A stretch of 32,732 nt of DNA, taken from the NCBI RefSeq assembly GCF_023716945.1, contig NZ_JAMQQF010000022.1:1-32732 (forward strand), in the 5' to 3' direction. Source of the DNA: Frankia sp. AiPs1. GTDB taxonomy: Bacteria > Actinomycetota > Actinomycetes > Frankiales > Frankiaceae. A program made the position numbers and the translations under genes. The notes below the pieces were generated by a model, which saw only the letters and a list, made by a program, of their open reading frames with translations, was not told the origin of the DNA and searched no databases. Below, piece after piece: positions 14,746 through 22,476 of this stretch (position 1 is the stretch's first letter; every line of letters begins with the position of its first letter).

Positions 14746-15774
14746 TCAGGCGGGCGGGGCGGCGCGGTGGGCGGTGAAGAAGTCGAGGATGGCGCCGGTG
14801 GCGTCGAAGGTCCGCCCCGCGGGTGAGTCGCGCGGGTCGCGGCGGGCCTCGGGGCTCGCCGGCCACAGGTGGGTGCCGCCGACGACGGTGTCGAACAGTA
14901 CCTCGCCGCCGTCCGCGCAGCCGCCGTAGCGGCGCACGACGATCCCGGGGGTGGGCTGAGTGGTCAGCGACGTCGGGTCGCAGCCATAGCGTTCGGCGTA
15001 GCCGCCGACCACGGTCGCCGCCGCTGGCACCCGGGTCGAGGAGCCCGCCACCACGCCGCCGCCATAGGGCACCGACGGGTCGGCGGTGCCGTGCACGGCC
15101 ATCGTCGCCGGCGCACGCCCGGCAGGGCAGCTGGCCTCGTAGGTCGACGAGACCATGGCCACCGCGGCGAATCGGGCGGACCGGCAGACCAGCGCCGCGG
15201 CGAACTCGGCGCCGTTGGAATGCCCGGTGGCGTACACCCGCCGGCCGTCGACGCAGAACCGGGACGAGAGGTCGGTCAGCAGGGCGCCGACGAAGCCGAC
15301 GTCGTCGGCCTTGCCCGGGTCGCTCGGAGTATTCCAGCGACGCGGCGTGCCGAGCGCGTCCGGGGTCACCACGACAAAGCCGCGCCCGGCGCCGACGACG
15401 CCCATCCGCGACCGCTGTTCCTCCAGCGCCGCGTCCGCCTTGAAACCGTGGAAGTCGAACACGACGGGATAGGAGAACCGCCCGTCGTAATTCGTGGGCA
15501 CCGCCAAACGGTAGGAACGCCGAACCCCGTCGTGAACGAGAACGTGCACCCCGCCAGGCAGCGGAACGCCGCCGGTGGACGCCGGGCACACGCCGCCGGT
15601 CGCCAGGCCGGACGAGCCTGCGGCCGGCCGCGGTGGCGGCGTCCCGCCGACCCGGCCGACGGCGGCGCCGGAGCTGCCGGGCAACACCGCCATGGCCAGC
15701 GACATGACCGCCGCCATGATGGCGATGCCCATCACGGCGAGCGGCCATCTCGGCACACTCCCAGCACGGAACAT
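14746..15774 (-). CDS. exported alpha/beta-hydrolase esterase (PHB depolymerase / LpqC-like)
   Basis: 342-residue secreted or membrane-anchored esterase of the polyhydroxybutyrate depolymerase/feruloyl esterase type. Start ATG 15774 (MFRAGSVPRW). Seen: N-terminal signal or anchor (RWPLAVMGIAIMAAVMSLAM then AVLPGSSGAA), no lipobox cysteine, then a Pro-rich linker. The alpha/beta core has VVFDFHGFKA at the oxyanion position, nucleophile motif GHSNGAEF, Asp in HGTADPSVPY, and catalytic His in GGTHLWP. An early CPASTGG and later paired cysteines would suit an exocytoplasmic protein. The ATG lies 6 bases after TATTGT (minus strand, 15786-15781), suggesting a leaderless mRNA. The substrate is a polymer or aromatic ester by family; unproven here. 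Confidence 0.88.
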   Translation of the reverse strand: MFRAGSVPRWPLAVMGIAIMAAVMSLAMAVLPGSSGAAVGRVGGTPPPRPAAGSSGLATGGVCPASTGGVPLPGGVHVLVHDGVRRSYRLAVPTNYDGRFSYPVVFDFHGFKADAALEEQRSRMGVVGAGRGFVVVTPDALGTPRRWNTPSDPGKADDVGFVGALLTDLSSRFCVDGRRVYATGHSNGAEFAAALVCRSARFAAVAMVSSTYEASCPAGRAPATMAVHGTADPSVPYGGGVVAGSSTRVPAAATVVGGYAERYGCDPTSLTTQPTPGIVVRRYGGCADGGEVLFDTVVGGTHLWPASPEARRDPRDSPAGRTFDATGAILDFFTAHRAAPPA

Positions 15775-15780
15775 TCGCCA

Positions 15781-15786
15781 ACAATA
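15781..15786 (-). promoter_or_regulatory. -10 box of a leaderless promoter for the esterase gene
   Basis: TATTGT on the minus strand lies exactly 6 bases before the ATG at 15774, and no Shine-Dalgarno precedes that ATG. No convincing -35 is visible. Confidence 0.45.
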
Positions 15787-16519
15787 CGAACGGGGCCCTG
15801 GAAATACGGCGTTCGGCCCCGGACGCCTGTCCGACAGTCCACATCGGGACAGGCGAGCTGCAGCGGAGCGTCGCCGATGAGGCTCGACGTTCCGCCCCGG
15901 AATCGGACGGGGGTCATTTCTGACCGGCGGCGGTGACCGGCCGGGGAGGATGTTGCGGCGGTACGCGGAACGGGCGCGGATGCGCGGGGTTGGCGGTGTG
16001 AGCACGGCCGGCACTGTGGACGCCGACGTCCAGGCCGCGCTGACCGTCGATCGTCTCCCGACCCGCGCCGGTGTTCCCCGCGCATGGCTGTCAGCAACGC
16101 CGACGTTGCCTCTCTCGCCGCAGGGGGTCGCGGACGGTAGCCGCGTGGCCTTTGCGGCTCAACGGCAACATCTGTGGCGGTTTTTCGCACGTGCGAACGC
16201 GGCGGGAGACGGAACCATAGACTGGCGGAATGCGGCGGCGCACGGACGGCACCGGCTCACCCGCGCCCACCCACCTGCTCTCCGAGACGTCGGACTGCGC
16301 CCGCCCCGGCCGCCGCGGCGGGCGAACCGGTCGGCTGATCGGCCCCTGCCAGGGACACGGCCCCGTCCTGTCGCCCGACCGCCCGTCGCCCGACCCACCC
16401 GTCACCCGACCGCCCGTCACTCGACCGCCCGGCGCCTGACGGCCCGTGACCCGCGCTCGACCGCACCGCGAACGACGCACCGGCACCGCGCCAGCCACCG
16501 ATCTTCCCTGGGGGCACTT
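15787..16519. other. about 730-bp gap before the receiver/flavoenzyme gene
   Basis: The frame of the downstream gene stays open back to 15950, but the extra 190 residues are Arg/Pro/His-rich and composition is non-coding after about 16140. The stretch holds a perfect 14-bp palindrome (16184-16197), a TANNNT box (16218-16223) and degenerate CCCGACCGCCCGTC-type repeats (about 16371-16432). I see no convincing gene here. The part 15950-16140 has fairly coding-like third positions, and a short protein there cannot be excluded. Confidence 0.5.
16184..16229 (+). promoter_or_regulatory. perfect 14-bp palindrome plus -10 box, promoter candidate for the two-component operon
   Basis: TTCGCACGTGCGAA (16184-16197) is a perfect palindrome. 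TAGACT (16218-16223) is a TANNNT -10 that would start transcription at about 16230, putting the palindrome centre near -40, where activators or repressors commonly bind. The resulting leader to the ATG at 16520 is about 290 bases. An ATG at 16230 opens a 69-codon Pro/Arg-rich frame (to 16439) that I doubt is a gene. The motif does not match the CRP (TGTGA-n6-TCACA) or LexA consensus. Confidence 0.5.
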
Positions 16520-18238
16520 ATGACGTCCGCATCGGCTCCGCCCACGCCCGGCGCCGCGGCGGCGCCCGGTTCGAGGGCCCCGGCCCGCCCGGCGATCCTC
16601 ACCGTCGACGACGACCCGAGCGTCTCCCGCGCGGTCGCTCGCGACCTGCGGCGCCAGTACGGGGAGCGCTACCGGATCGTGCGCGCCGAGTCCGGCTCGC
16701 AGGCGCTCGACGCGCTGCGGGAGATGAAACTGCGTGGCGACCGGGTCGCCGTGCTGCTCGCGGACTTCCGGATGCCGACGATGAACGGCATCGAGTTCCT
16801 CGAGCAGGCGATGGACCTGTACCCGACGGCGCGCCGCGTGCTGCTGACCGCGTACGCCGACACCACCGCGGCGATCGACGCCATCAACATCGTCGATCTC
16901 GACCACTACCTGCTCAAGCCGTGGGACCCGCCGCAGGAGAAGCTCTACCCGGTCGTCGACGGCCTGCTCGACGCCTGGCTCGCCGCCGATCACGCCCCCG
17001 TCACCGAGACCCGCGTGGTCGGGCACCGCTGGTCGGCGCGTTCCTACGAGGTGCGCGACTTCCTCGCCCGCAACCAGGTGCCCTACCGCTGGTACCTGTC
17101 CGAGGAGCCGGAGGGCGCGCGGCTGCTGGCCGCGGCCGAGGCATCCCCGGACACCCTGCCGGTCGTGATCACCGCTGACGGGGTGACGCTGACCGACCCC
17201 ACCGACGCCGAGCTCGCCGGCCGCGTCGGGCTGACGACCTCCCCCACCGAGGACTTCTACGACGTCGTGGTGATCGGCGGCGGCCCGGCGGGACTGGGCT
17301 CGGCGGTGTACGCGGCCTCGGAGGGGCTGCGCACCGTGCTCGTCGAGCGCACGGCCACCGGCGGGCAGGCTGGCCAGAGCTCGCGGATCGAGAACTACCT
17401 GGGCTTCCCCGACGGCGTGTCCGGCGCCCAGCTCACCGACCGGGCCCGCCGCCAGGCCATCAAGTTCGGCGCGGAGGTCCTCACCGCCCGCGACGCCGTC
17501 ACGCTGGAGGTCTGCGGGCCGGCGCGCACGGTCCACTTCGACGACGGCCGGCAGATCTCCGCACACGCCGTCGTCCTCGCCACCGGGGTGTCCTACCGGC
17601 AGCTCGCCGCCCCCGGCCTGGACGAGTTCACCGGCCGCGGGGTGTTCTACGGCTCCGCGCTCACCGAGGCGCCCTCCTGCGCCGGGCAGGACGTCTACAT
17701 CGTCGGGGGGGCGAACTCCGCCGGCCAGGCCGCGATGCACTTCGCCCGGCACGCCCGGCGGGTCACCATGGTGGTGCGCGGGTCGTCGCTGGCGGCGTCG
17801 ATGTCCCACTACCTGATCCAGCAGATCGCCGGGGTCGAGGCGATCACCGTGCGGACCTGCACCGAGATCGTCTCGGCGGCGGGGGACGGCCACCTCGAAC
17901 GGCTCACGCTGCGCGACAATGCCAGCGGGCAGACCGAGACGGTCGACACCCAGTGGCTGTTCATCTTCATCGGCGCCGCGCCACGCACGAGCTGGCTCGA
18001 CGGCGTGCTGACCCGCGACGAGCGCGGGTTCGTCCTAGCCGGACCGGACCTGGTCGTCGACGGGCGCCGCCCGCCGGGCTGGTCCCTCGATCGCGACCCC
18101 TACCACCTGGAGACGTCGGTGCCGGGGGTGTTCGTCGCCGGCGACGCCCGCGCCGAATCGGTGAAGCGGGTGGCCTCGGCGGTCGGCGAGGGCGCCATGG
18201 CCATCGCGCTCGTCCACCGCTACCTGGAAAAGCGCTGA
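16520..18238 (+). CDS. response-regulator receiver fused to thioredoxin-reductase-like FAD oxidoreductase
   Basis: 572-residue fusion; databases call such proteins 'fused response regulator/thioredoxin-disulfide reductase'. ATG 16520 follows a weak GGGGG. Domains: receiver (about 24-150) with acidic pair VDDD, phosphoacceptor Asp82 (ADFRMP), Thr110 (LLTAY), Lys133 (LLKPW); a glutaredoxin-like segment (about 165-235, WSARSYEVRDFLARNQVPY ... LPVVITADGVTL) with no CxxC; FAD domain with VIGGGPAGLGSAVYAA (about 251-266) and TGGQAGQSSRIENYLGFP; and NAD(P)H domain VYIVGGANSAGQAA. The site that is CATC in thioredoxin reductase reads GSAL (378-381), so the enzyme cannot reduce thioredoxin by the usual dithiol route. 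I recall relatives also lacking it. The C-terminus has the FAD-closing VFVAGDARAESVKRVASAVGEG. It is the likely target of the kinase 60 bp downstream. Confidence 0.93.
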   Translation: MTSASAPPTPGAAAAPGSRAPARPAILTVDDDPSVSRAVARDLRRQYGERYRIVRAESGSQALDALREMKLRGDRVAVLLADFRMPTMNGIEFLEQAMDLYPTARRVLLTAYADTTAAIDAINIVDLDHYLLKPWDPPQEKLYPVVDGLLDAWLAADHAPVTETRVVGHRWSARSYEVRDFLARNQVPYRWYLSEEPEGARLLAAAEASPDTLPVVITADGVTLTDPTDAELAGRVGLTTSPTEDFYDVVVIGGGPAGLGSAVYAASEGLRTVLVERTATGGQAGQSSRIENYLGFPDGVSGAQLTDRARRQAIKFGAEVLTARDAVTLEVCGPARTVHFDDGRQISAHAVVLATGVSYRQLAAPGLDEFTGRGVFYGSALTEAPSCAGQDVYIVGGANSAGQAAMHFARHARRVTMVVRGSSLAASMSHYLIQQIAGVEAITVRTCTEIVSAAGDGHLERLTLRDNASGQTETVDTQWLFIFIGAAPRTSWLDGVLTRDERGFVLAGPDLVVDGRRPPGWSLDRDPYHLETSVPGVFVAGDARAESVKRVASAVGEGAMAIALVHRYLEKR

Positions 18239-18262
18239 ACCACCTCGCCACCGCGTTGACGG

Positions 18263-18296
18263 TGACGCCGAGAGGGCGATGACACCGAGAGGGCGA
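18263..18296 (+). repeat. 17-bp tandem duplication carrying the ribosome-binding site
   Basis: Units 18263-18279 and 18280-18296 differ at one base and each contains CGAGAGGGCGA. The second copy supplies the Shine-Dalgarno (GAGAGGG, 18287-18293) five bases before the kinase ATG. The duplication also creates a 7-codon frame (ATG 18279, TGA 18300-18302) whose stop overlaps the kinase start as ATGA. Confidence 0.75.
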
Positions 18297-18298
18297 TC

Positions 18299-19774
18299 AT
18301 GACACCGGTTCCCTGCGACGTCGACGAGCTGCGCACCCTGTTCCTGTTCGAGAAGCTCACCGACGATCAGCTCCACTGGCTGTGCGAACGCGGCCACGCC
18401 GAACTGCTCGAGCCGGGCCCGGTCTACCGCGAGGGTGCGCCGGCGACCTGCTTCTACGTGCTCATCTCCGGCGCGCTGGTGATGTCCACTCGGGTCGGTG
18501 CGGACGACATCGAGGTGGTGCGCTCGAACCAGCGCGGGGTGTACGCCGGCGCCTGGCACGCCTACCTCGGCGACCGGGTTCCCCAGGTCTACAAGAACTC
18601 GATGCGGGTGACCGAGCCCAGCCGCTTCTTCGTCCTCGACGCCGACGACGTGGCGACCGTGATGCGCGAGTGGTTCCCGATGGCCCTGCACATGCTCGAG
18701 GGTCTGTTCTTCGGCATGCAGAGCACCCAGCAGGTGGTCGGCCAGCGGGAGCGGCTGCTCGCGCTGGGTTCGCTGTCCGCGGGGCTGACCCACGAGCTGA
18801 ACAACCCGGCGGCCGCGGCCGTGCGGGCGACCTCGGCGCTGCGCGAGCGGGTCGCCGGCATGCGACACAAGCTCGGCATGATCGCCGCCGGTCCGTACGA
18901 GCGCACCGAGCTGGAGGTGCTCATCCGCCTGCAGGAGGAGGCGGTGGAGCGGGTGGCGAAGGCACCGACGCTCACCCCGATCGAGGTCTCGGACCGCGAG
19001 GATCTCATCGGCGACTGGCTGGACGAACGCGACATCGGCGACGCCTGGGACGTCGCGCCGATCTTCGTGCAGGCCGGCCTGGACGTCGCCTGGCTCGACC
19101 ATGTGGCCGGCTCGGTGCCGGCGGGCGTGCTCGACGGCGCCGTGCGCTGGCTGACCTACACCGTCGAGAGCGAAATGCTCATGCGGGAGATCGAGGACTC
19201 GACCACCCGGATCTCGACCCTGGTCACCGCCGCCAAGCAGTACTCGCAGATGGACCGGGCGCCGTACCAGACCATCGACATCCACGAACTGCTCGACAGC
19301 ACCCTGATCATGCTGGGCCGCAAGATCGGCGACGACGTCGAGATCCACCGGGACTACGACCGGTCCCTGCCGGCGATCCCCGCCTACGCCGCCGAACTCA
19401 ACCAGGTCTGGACGAACCTGATCGACAACGCCGTCGCCGCGATGGACCACCGCGGCACGCTGACGGTGCGCACCTTCGCCGACCACGACACCCTCGTCGT
19501 CGAGATCGGCGACACCGGCCCGGGCATCGACCCCGTCATCCGGGACCGGATCTTCGAACCGTTCTTCACGACGAAGGCGGTCGGCGAGGGCACCGGCCTC
19601 GGGCTGGACATCTCCTGGCGGATCGTGGTGAAGAAGCACCACGGCGACCTGCGGGTCACCTCCACCCCCGGCGACACCCGCTTCCAGGTCCGCCTCCCCC
19701 TCGCCGCCCCGGCGGCCACCGGCGACCTGCCGGCGGGCCCGCCCGACAGCGGCCCGGAATCCACGCAGACGTGA
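18299..19774 (+). CDS. soluble histidine kinase with cyclic-nucleotide-binding-like domain
   Basis: 491-residue kinase without membrane segments. ATG 18299 with GAGAGGG 5 bases upstream. Domains: CNBD-like beta-roll (about 8-125: LFLFEKLTDDQLHWLCERG ... CFYVLISGALVMS). Its phosphate-binding cassette lacks the FGE and Arg-Ala pattern (here YAGAWHAYLGDRVPQVYKNS), so cAMP binding is doubtful. A HisKA-type helix follows (ALGSLSAGLTHELNNPAAAA, His165), then a long helical region and an HATPase_c domain with N-box (LNQVWTNLIDNAVAAM), G1 (DTGPGI, 405-410), F-box (FEPFFTTK) and G2 (GTGLGL, 431-436). It is co-directional with the receiver/flavoenzyme gene 60 bp upstream; together they form a two-component pair whose output is a redox enzyme, not a DNA-binding domain. 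Confidence 0.92.
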   Translation: MTPVPCDVDELRTLFLFEKLTDDQLHWLCERGHAELLEPGPVYREGAPATCFYVLISGALVMSTRVGADDIEVVRSNQRGVYAGAWHAYLGDRVPQVYKNSMRVTEPSRFFVLDADDVATVMREWFPMALHMLEGLFFGMQSTQQVVGQRERLLALGSLSAGLTHELNNPAAAAVRATSALRERVAGMRHKLGMIAAGPYERTELEVLIRLQEEAVERVAKAPTLTPIEVSDREDLIGDWLDERDIGDAWDVAPIFVQAGLDVAWLDHVAGSVPAGVLDGAVRWLTYTVESEMLMREIEDSTTRISTLVTAAKQYSQMDRAPYQTIDIHELLDSTLIMLGRKIGDDVEIHRDYDRSLPAIPAYAAELNQVWTNLIDNAVAAMDHRGTLTVRTFADHDTLVVEIGDTGPGIDPVIRDRIFEPFFTTKAVGEGTGLGLDISWRIVVKKHHGDLRVTSTPGDTRFQVRLPLAAPAATGDLPAGPPDSGPESTQT

Positions 19775-19808
19775 CGTCGCCCATCACGGTGTCACGTCTT
19801 CGGCCCCG

Positions 19809-19820
19809 ACCGTGCACGGT
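19809..19820. terminator. 12-bp perfect palindrome between convergent genes
   Basis: ACCGTGCACGGT lies 35 bases past the kinase stop and about 74 bases past the glycosyltransferase stop. It is a loopless palindrome without a T-run, so it is a weak terminator candidate; a protein site is equally possible. Confidence 0.3.
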
Positions 19821-19893
19821 GGACCGAGAGCGGACGAGCCGTCCGGGCCCGTGCCGCCCGACCTGGTGAGTTCTGGGCGGGAAGGCGCTCGGC

Positions 19894-21279
19894 TCAGCTG
19901 CGGCCGCGGATGACCCGGCCGCGGATGACCCGGCCACGGGTGGGCTGGCCACGGGTGGGCTGGGCGGGCAGGACCGTGCCGAGCCGGTCGCCGCTGGTCG
20001 ACGCGGCGGCGGCCGCGAGCTGTTCCAGCAGGTCGGCGGCTTTCTCCTCGCGGCCGGCGCGCGTGATCTCGGCTTGCAGGCGGCGCGCCCGCGTCGCATA
20101 ACGAGGGTCGGCGAGCACCTGACGGACGGCCGTGCGGATCTGCCCGGTGGTGGGCGTCTGGGTACGCAGGTCGATGCCCACGCCGGACCAGGCCACCCGG
20201 GCGTTGACCTCGTTCTTGTCCTCGGTGCGGCCGGCGCCGACGATCGGCACGCCGTGCGAGAGTGCGAGCTGCGTCCCGCCGTAGCCGCCGTTGGTGAGGA
20301 AGACGTCGACGTGCGGCAGAAGCTCGTCGAAGGGGATGAAGCGTTCGACCCGCGCGTTCGCCGGCAGCGTCCCGAGGTCGGCCGGGTCGGCGCCGCCGGT
20401 CACGGCGACCACCAGGATGTCCTCGCCGGCGAGCGCGGCCAGCGCGGGGCGGATCAGCTGGTCCGCGTCGGTCGCGACGGTGCCCTGGTTGACCAGCACG
20501 ACCCGCCGGGCCGCCGTCAGCTCGGGCCACCAGTCCGGTCGCTGCCAGGTCGGGTCGGCCAGTGGTCGCGGTGGGCCGACGAAGCGCACCTGAGCCGGCA
20601 GGTCCGGGACGGGATACTCGAAGCCGGGCGGGCTGAGCTGCAGGTACATCTGGGAGACCAGCGGATACTCGAACACCATCTGGGCGGTGGGTGGCAGGCC
20701 GAGCTGCCCGCGGGCGTCGTTGACCGCGGCGGTCATCGGCCGGAACACGACCCGGCGCATGAGCTGATCGAGCGCGCGGTTGCGCAGCCGGCCGATCAGG
20801 CTGGCGGACGGGGCGAGCCCGAGGCCGAAGGGTGCCAGCTCCCGGCTCGGGAAACCGAGCACGGTGATGCCGAAACCGGCGAACGCCGGGCCGCCGAGTT
20901 CCTGGATCAGCGCCGCGGCGACGAAGGCGGTGTCGCCGACGATGACGTCCGCGGATTCGACCTCGAGCAGGGCGCGCAGATCTCGGACGTGTCCGGGCAG
21001 GGGAAGGGCGAACCCGTGGACCAGCTCGAACTGGAGCCTGCGCAGTCCGGTCCGCTGCTGGTGGCCGGGGAACCGCTCGCCCAGGTCGAGGACGCTGAAG
21101 TCGTTGTGGCGCTCGCTGATGGGATGAAAGGTGGCGCCGGTGGCCGTGATGGCGTCGACGAAAGCCGAACCGGCGTACCACCGGACGCTGTGCCCGCGGC
21201 CCACCAGGGCTTGGGCGACCGGGTACGCCGGCGCCGTATGGCCTACGGCGGGAGTGGTGGCGAACAGGAAACGGGCCAC
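19894..21279 (-). CDS. glycosyltransferase family 1 (MGT/UGT-like)
   Basis: 461-residue GT-B glycosyltransferase related to macrolide and ergosterol/flavonoid UDP-glycosyltransferases. GTG 21279 with AAGGTGA about 9 bases upstream. Seen: N-terminal acceptor domain starting FLFATTPAVGHTAPAYPVAQALVGRGH with the usual GH-T/P pattern; NQGTVATDADQLI at the domain boundary; and the C-terminal UGT signature region (ARVERFIPFDELLPHVDVFL, TNGGYGGTQLALSHGVPIV, GRTEDKNEVNARV), where nucleotide-sugar contacts lie. Acceptors are probably small hydrophobic molecules. The last 22 residues (QPTRGQPTRGRVIRGRVIRG) are made by 15-bp repeats and are likely dispensable. It lies 68 bp after the SDR gene on the same strand; possible operon. 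Confidence 0.92.
   Translation of the reverse strand: MARFLFATTPAVGHTAPAYPVAQALVGRGHSVRWYAGSAFVDAITATGATFHPISERHNDFSVLDLGERFPGHQQRTGLRRLQFELVHGFALPLPGHVRDLRALLEVESADVIVGDTAFVAAALIQELGGPAFAGFGITVLGFPSRELAPFGLGLAPSASLIGRLRNRALDQLMRRVVFRPMTAAVNDARGQLGLPPTAQMVFEYPLVSQMYLQLSPPGFEYPVPDLPAQVRFVGPPRPLADPTWQRPDWWPELTAARRVVLVNQGTVATDADQLIRPALAALAGEDILVVAVTGGADPADLGTLPANARVERFIPFDELLPHVDVFLTNGGYGGTQLALSHGVPIVGAGRTEDKNEVNARVAWSGVGIDLRTQTPTTGQIRTAVRQVLADPRYATRARRLQAEITRAGREEKAADLLEQLAAAAASTSGDRLGTVLPAQPTRGQPTRGRVIRGRVIRGRS
19901..19960 (-). repeat. 15-bp tandem repeats, two pairs, coding
   Basis: Two copies of one 15-base unit (19901-19915, 19916-19930) are followed by two copies of a related unit (19931-19945, 19946-19960). 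They encode the C-terminal RVIRG and QPTRG pentapeptide doublets of the glycosyltransferase and stop only 4 bases short of its stop codon. Confidence 0.8.
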
Positions 21280-21306
21280 GGAAAGGTCACCTTCTCGACT
21301 GACCGC

Positions 21307-21362
21307 CAGGCTACCGGGCTCAGGCCACCGGACTCAGGCCACCGGACTCAGGCCACCGGACT
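21307..21362. repeat. 14-bp tandem repeat, 4 units, straddling the SDR stop codon
   Basis: Three identical units caggccaccggact (21321-21334, 21335-21348, 21349-21362) and one degenerate unit (21307-21320). The SDR stop codon (21348-21350) lies across two units, so the repeats extend past the gene into the 68-bp gap before the glycosyltransferase start. A unit of 14 would break frame if it lay wholly in coding sequence. Confidence 0.85.
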
Positions 21363-22127
21363 CAGGCCGCCGTCGAGGTTGACGGCCGCGCCGGTGATGT
21401 AGGCGGCCCGCGGGGAGAGCAGGAAGGCGACGAGGTCGGCGAACTCCTGCGCCCGGCCCACCCGGCCCAGCGGGATGTTGGAGTCGCGGCCCATCCGCGC
21501 GTAAAGCTCGTCGATCCCGAGGCCCTGGGCGGCCGCGGCCCGGTCCCACTGACCGCTCTCGACCATGCCGATGAGGATCGCGTTGACCCGGACGTTGTCC
21601 GGGCCGAGCTCCTTGGACAGGGCCTTGGTGAGCGCGAGTCCGGCGGCCCGGGTGACCGACGTCGGCATGGAGCCCGCGCCGGGCGCCCGGGCGCTGATCG
21701 ACAGCGAGTTCACGATGCTCCCGCCGCCCGCCCGGCGCAGGTGCGGCAGGACGAGCCGGGACGCCCGGACCGCCGCGTGCAGCTTCAGGTCGAGGTCGCC
21801 CTGCCAGGCCTCGTCGGTCTGGCCCTCGAACGGCCCCGCGGAGCTGGCCCCGGCGTTGTTGACCAGGGCGTGGACGGCGTCCCACCGCTCGGTGGCCGCG
21901 GCGACGAACCGATCGAGGTCGGCCGGTTCACGGACGTCGGCGACCACCGGCAGGACCTCGCCGGCGAAGCCGGCCGCCGCCTCGGCGACCGACCGCAGCC
22001 GCGCGGTGTCCCGGCCGCAGAAGGCCACCCTGGCCCCCTCGGCCGCCAGCGTCCGCACCAGGGCGGCGCCGAGGCCGTCCGAGCCGCCGGTCACCAGCAC
22101 GACCCGGCCCGCAAGCTGCAGATCCAT
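21348..22127 (-). CDS. short-chain dehydrogenase/reductase with altered catalytic residues
   Basis: 259-residue classical-SDR fold. ATG 22127 with GGGGAG about 5 bases upstream. The cofactor site is intact: VTGGSDGLG (TGxxxGxG, residues 13-20), FCGRD after strand 2, VADV near 62-65, LVNNAG (88-93). The catalytic tetrad is not. The Ser is present (NSLSIS, Ser143), but the position of the active-site Tyr is Thr156 and that of the Lys is Arg160 (PTSVTRAAG in place of YxxxK), and the usual Asn is Asp113. The C-terminal YITGAAVNLDGG is normal. I have an impression of other SDRs reading TSVxRAAG here, so this may be a subfamily, not a mutation. It may bind NAD(P) without standard reductase chemistry. 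Upstream of the glycosyltransferase on the same strand. Confidence 0.88.
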   Translation of the reverse strand: MDLQLAGRVVLVTGGSDGLGAALVRTLAAEGARVAFCGRDTARLRSVAEAAAGFAGEVLPVVADVREPADLDRFVAAATERWDAVHALVNNAGASSAGPFEGQTDEAWQGDLDLKLHAAVRASRLVLPHLRRAGGGSIVNSLSISARAPGAGSMPTSVTRAAGLALTKALSKELGPDNVRVNAILIGMVESGQWDRAAAAQGLGIDELYARMGRDSNIPLGRVGRAQEFADLVAFLLSPRAAYITGAAVNLDGGLSPVA

Positions 22128-22173
22128 CCCGCTCCCCTACTCCAGCGCCGCCGTCCTACTGAAACCCGCCGTC

Positions 22174-22419
22174 CTACTGAAGGTAGTGCTCGACCTGGGA
22201 GACACTGCCCGGTTCGGCGCCCTGCGGGTCCTGGCCGGCGTCGCGCCGGGCGCGGCGGCGGCGCAGCAGGTCCCAGCACTGGTCCAGCGCCTGTTCCAGG
22301 CGCTCGAGGCGCTCGTGCTCGGTCTCGGCATCGATCTCGCCGCGGGCGCGGCGGCCCCGCAGCTCGTGCTCCTCGGCCACGAGGGCGCTGACCTGGGCGT
22401 AGATCCGCTCGTCATCCAC
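22174..22419 (-). CDS. DUF2630 family protein
   Basis: 81-residue small helical protein of the actinobacterial DUF2630 family, function unknown. I chose GTG 22419 because family members begin (M)DD..I...V..LVAEEHELR; an in-frame TTG at 22431 would add four residues. Seen: LVAEEHELRGRRARGEID, then the diagnostic LEQALDQCWDLLRRRRARRD, and the end VSQVEHYLQ. It is acidic/basic amphipathic helices, cytoplasmic, with no membrane segment. It is 46 bp upstream of the SDR gene on the same strand and divergent from the quinone-oxidoreductase-like gene. Confidence 0.88.
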   Translation of the reverse strand: MDDERIYAQVSALVAEEHELRGRRARGEIDAETEHERLERLEQALDQCWDLLRRRRARRDAGQDPQGAEPGSVSQVEHYLQ

Positions 22420-22476
22420 CCGCCCACTCAATCACGCCGGCCGCACGGCGTGGGACTGACCGCAAAGCGGAAGACC

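Noticed and set aside
16230-16439. 69-codon frame starting at the predicted transcription start before the receiver/flavoenzyme gene
   Set aside because: It is Pro/Arg-rich and built largely from CCCGACCGCC-type repeats, with no ribosome site. Only the promoter geometry supports it.
15950-16519. 190-residue N-terminal extension of the receiver/flavoenzyme
   Set aside because: The open frame is continuous, but the sequence is low complexity and contains the promoter palindrome and -10 box. The receiver domain starts normally after ATG 16520.
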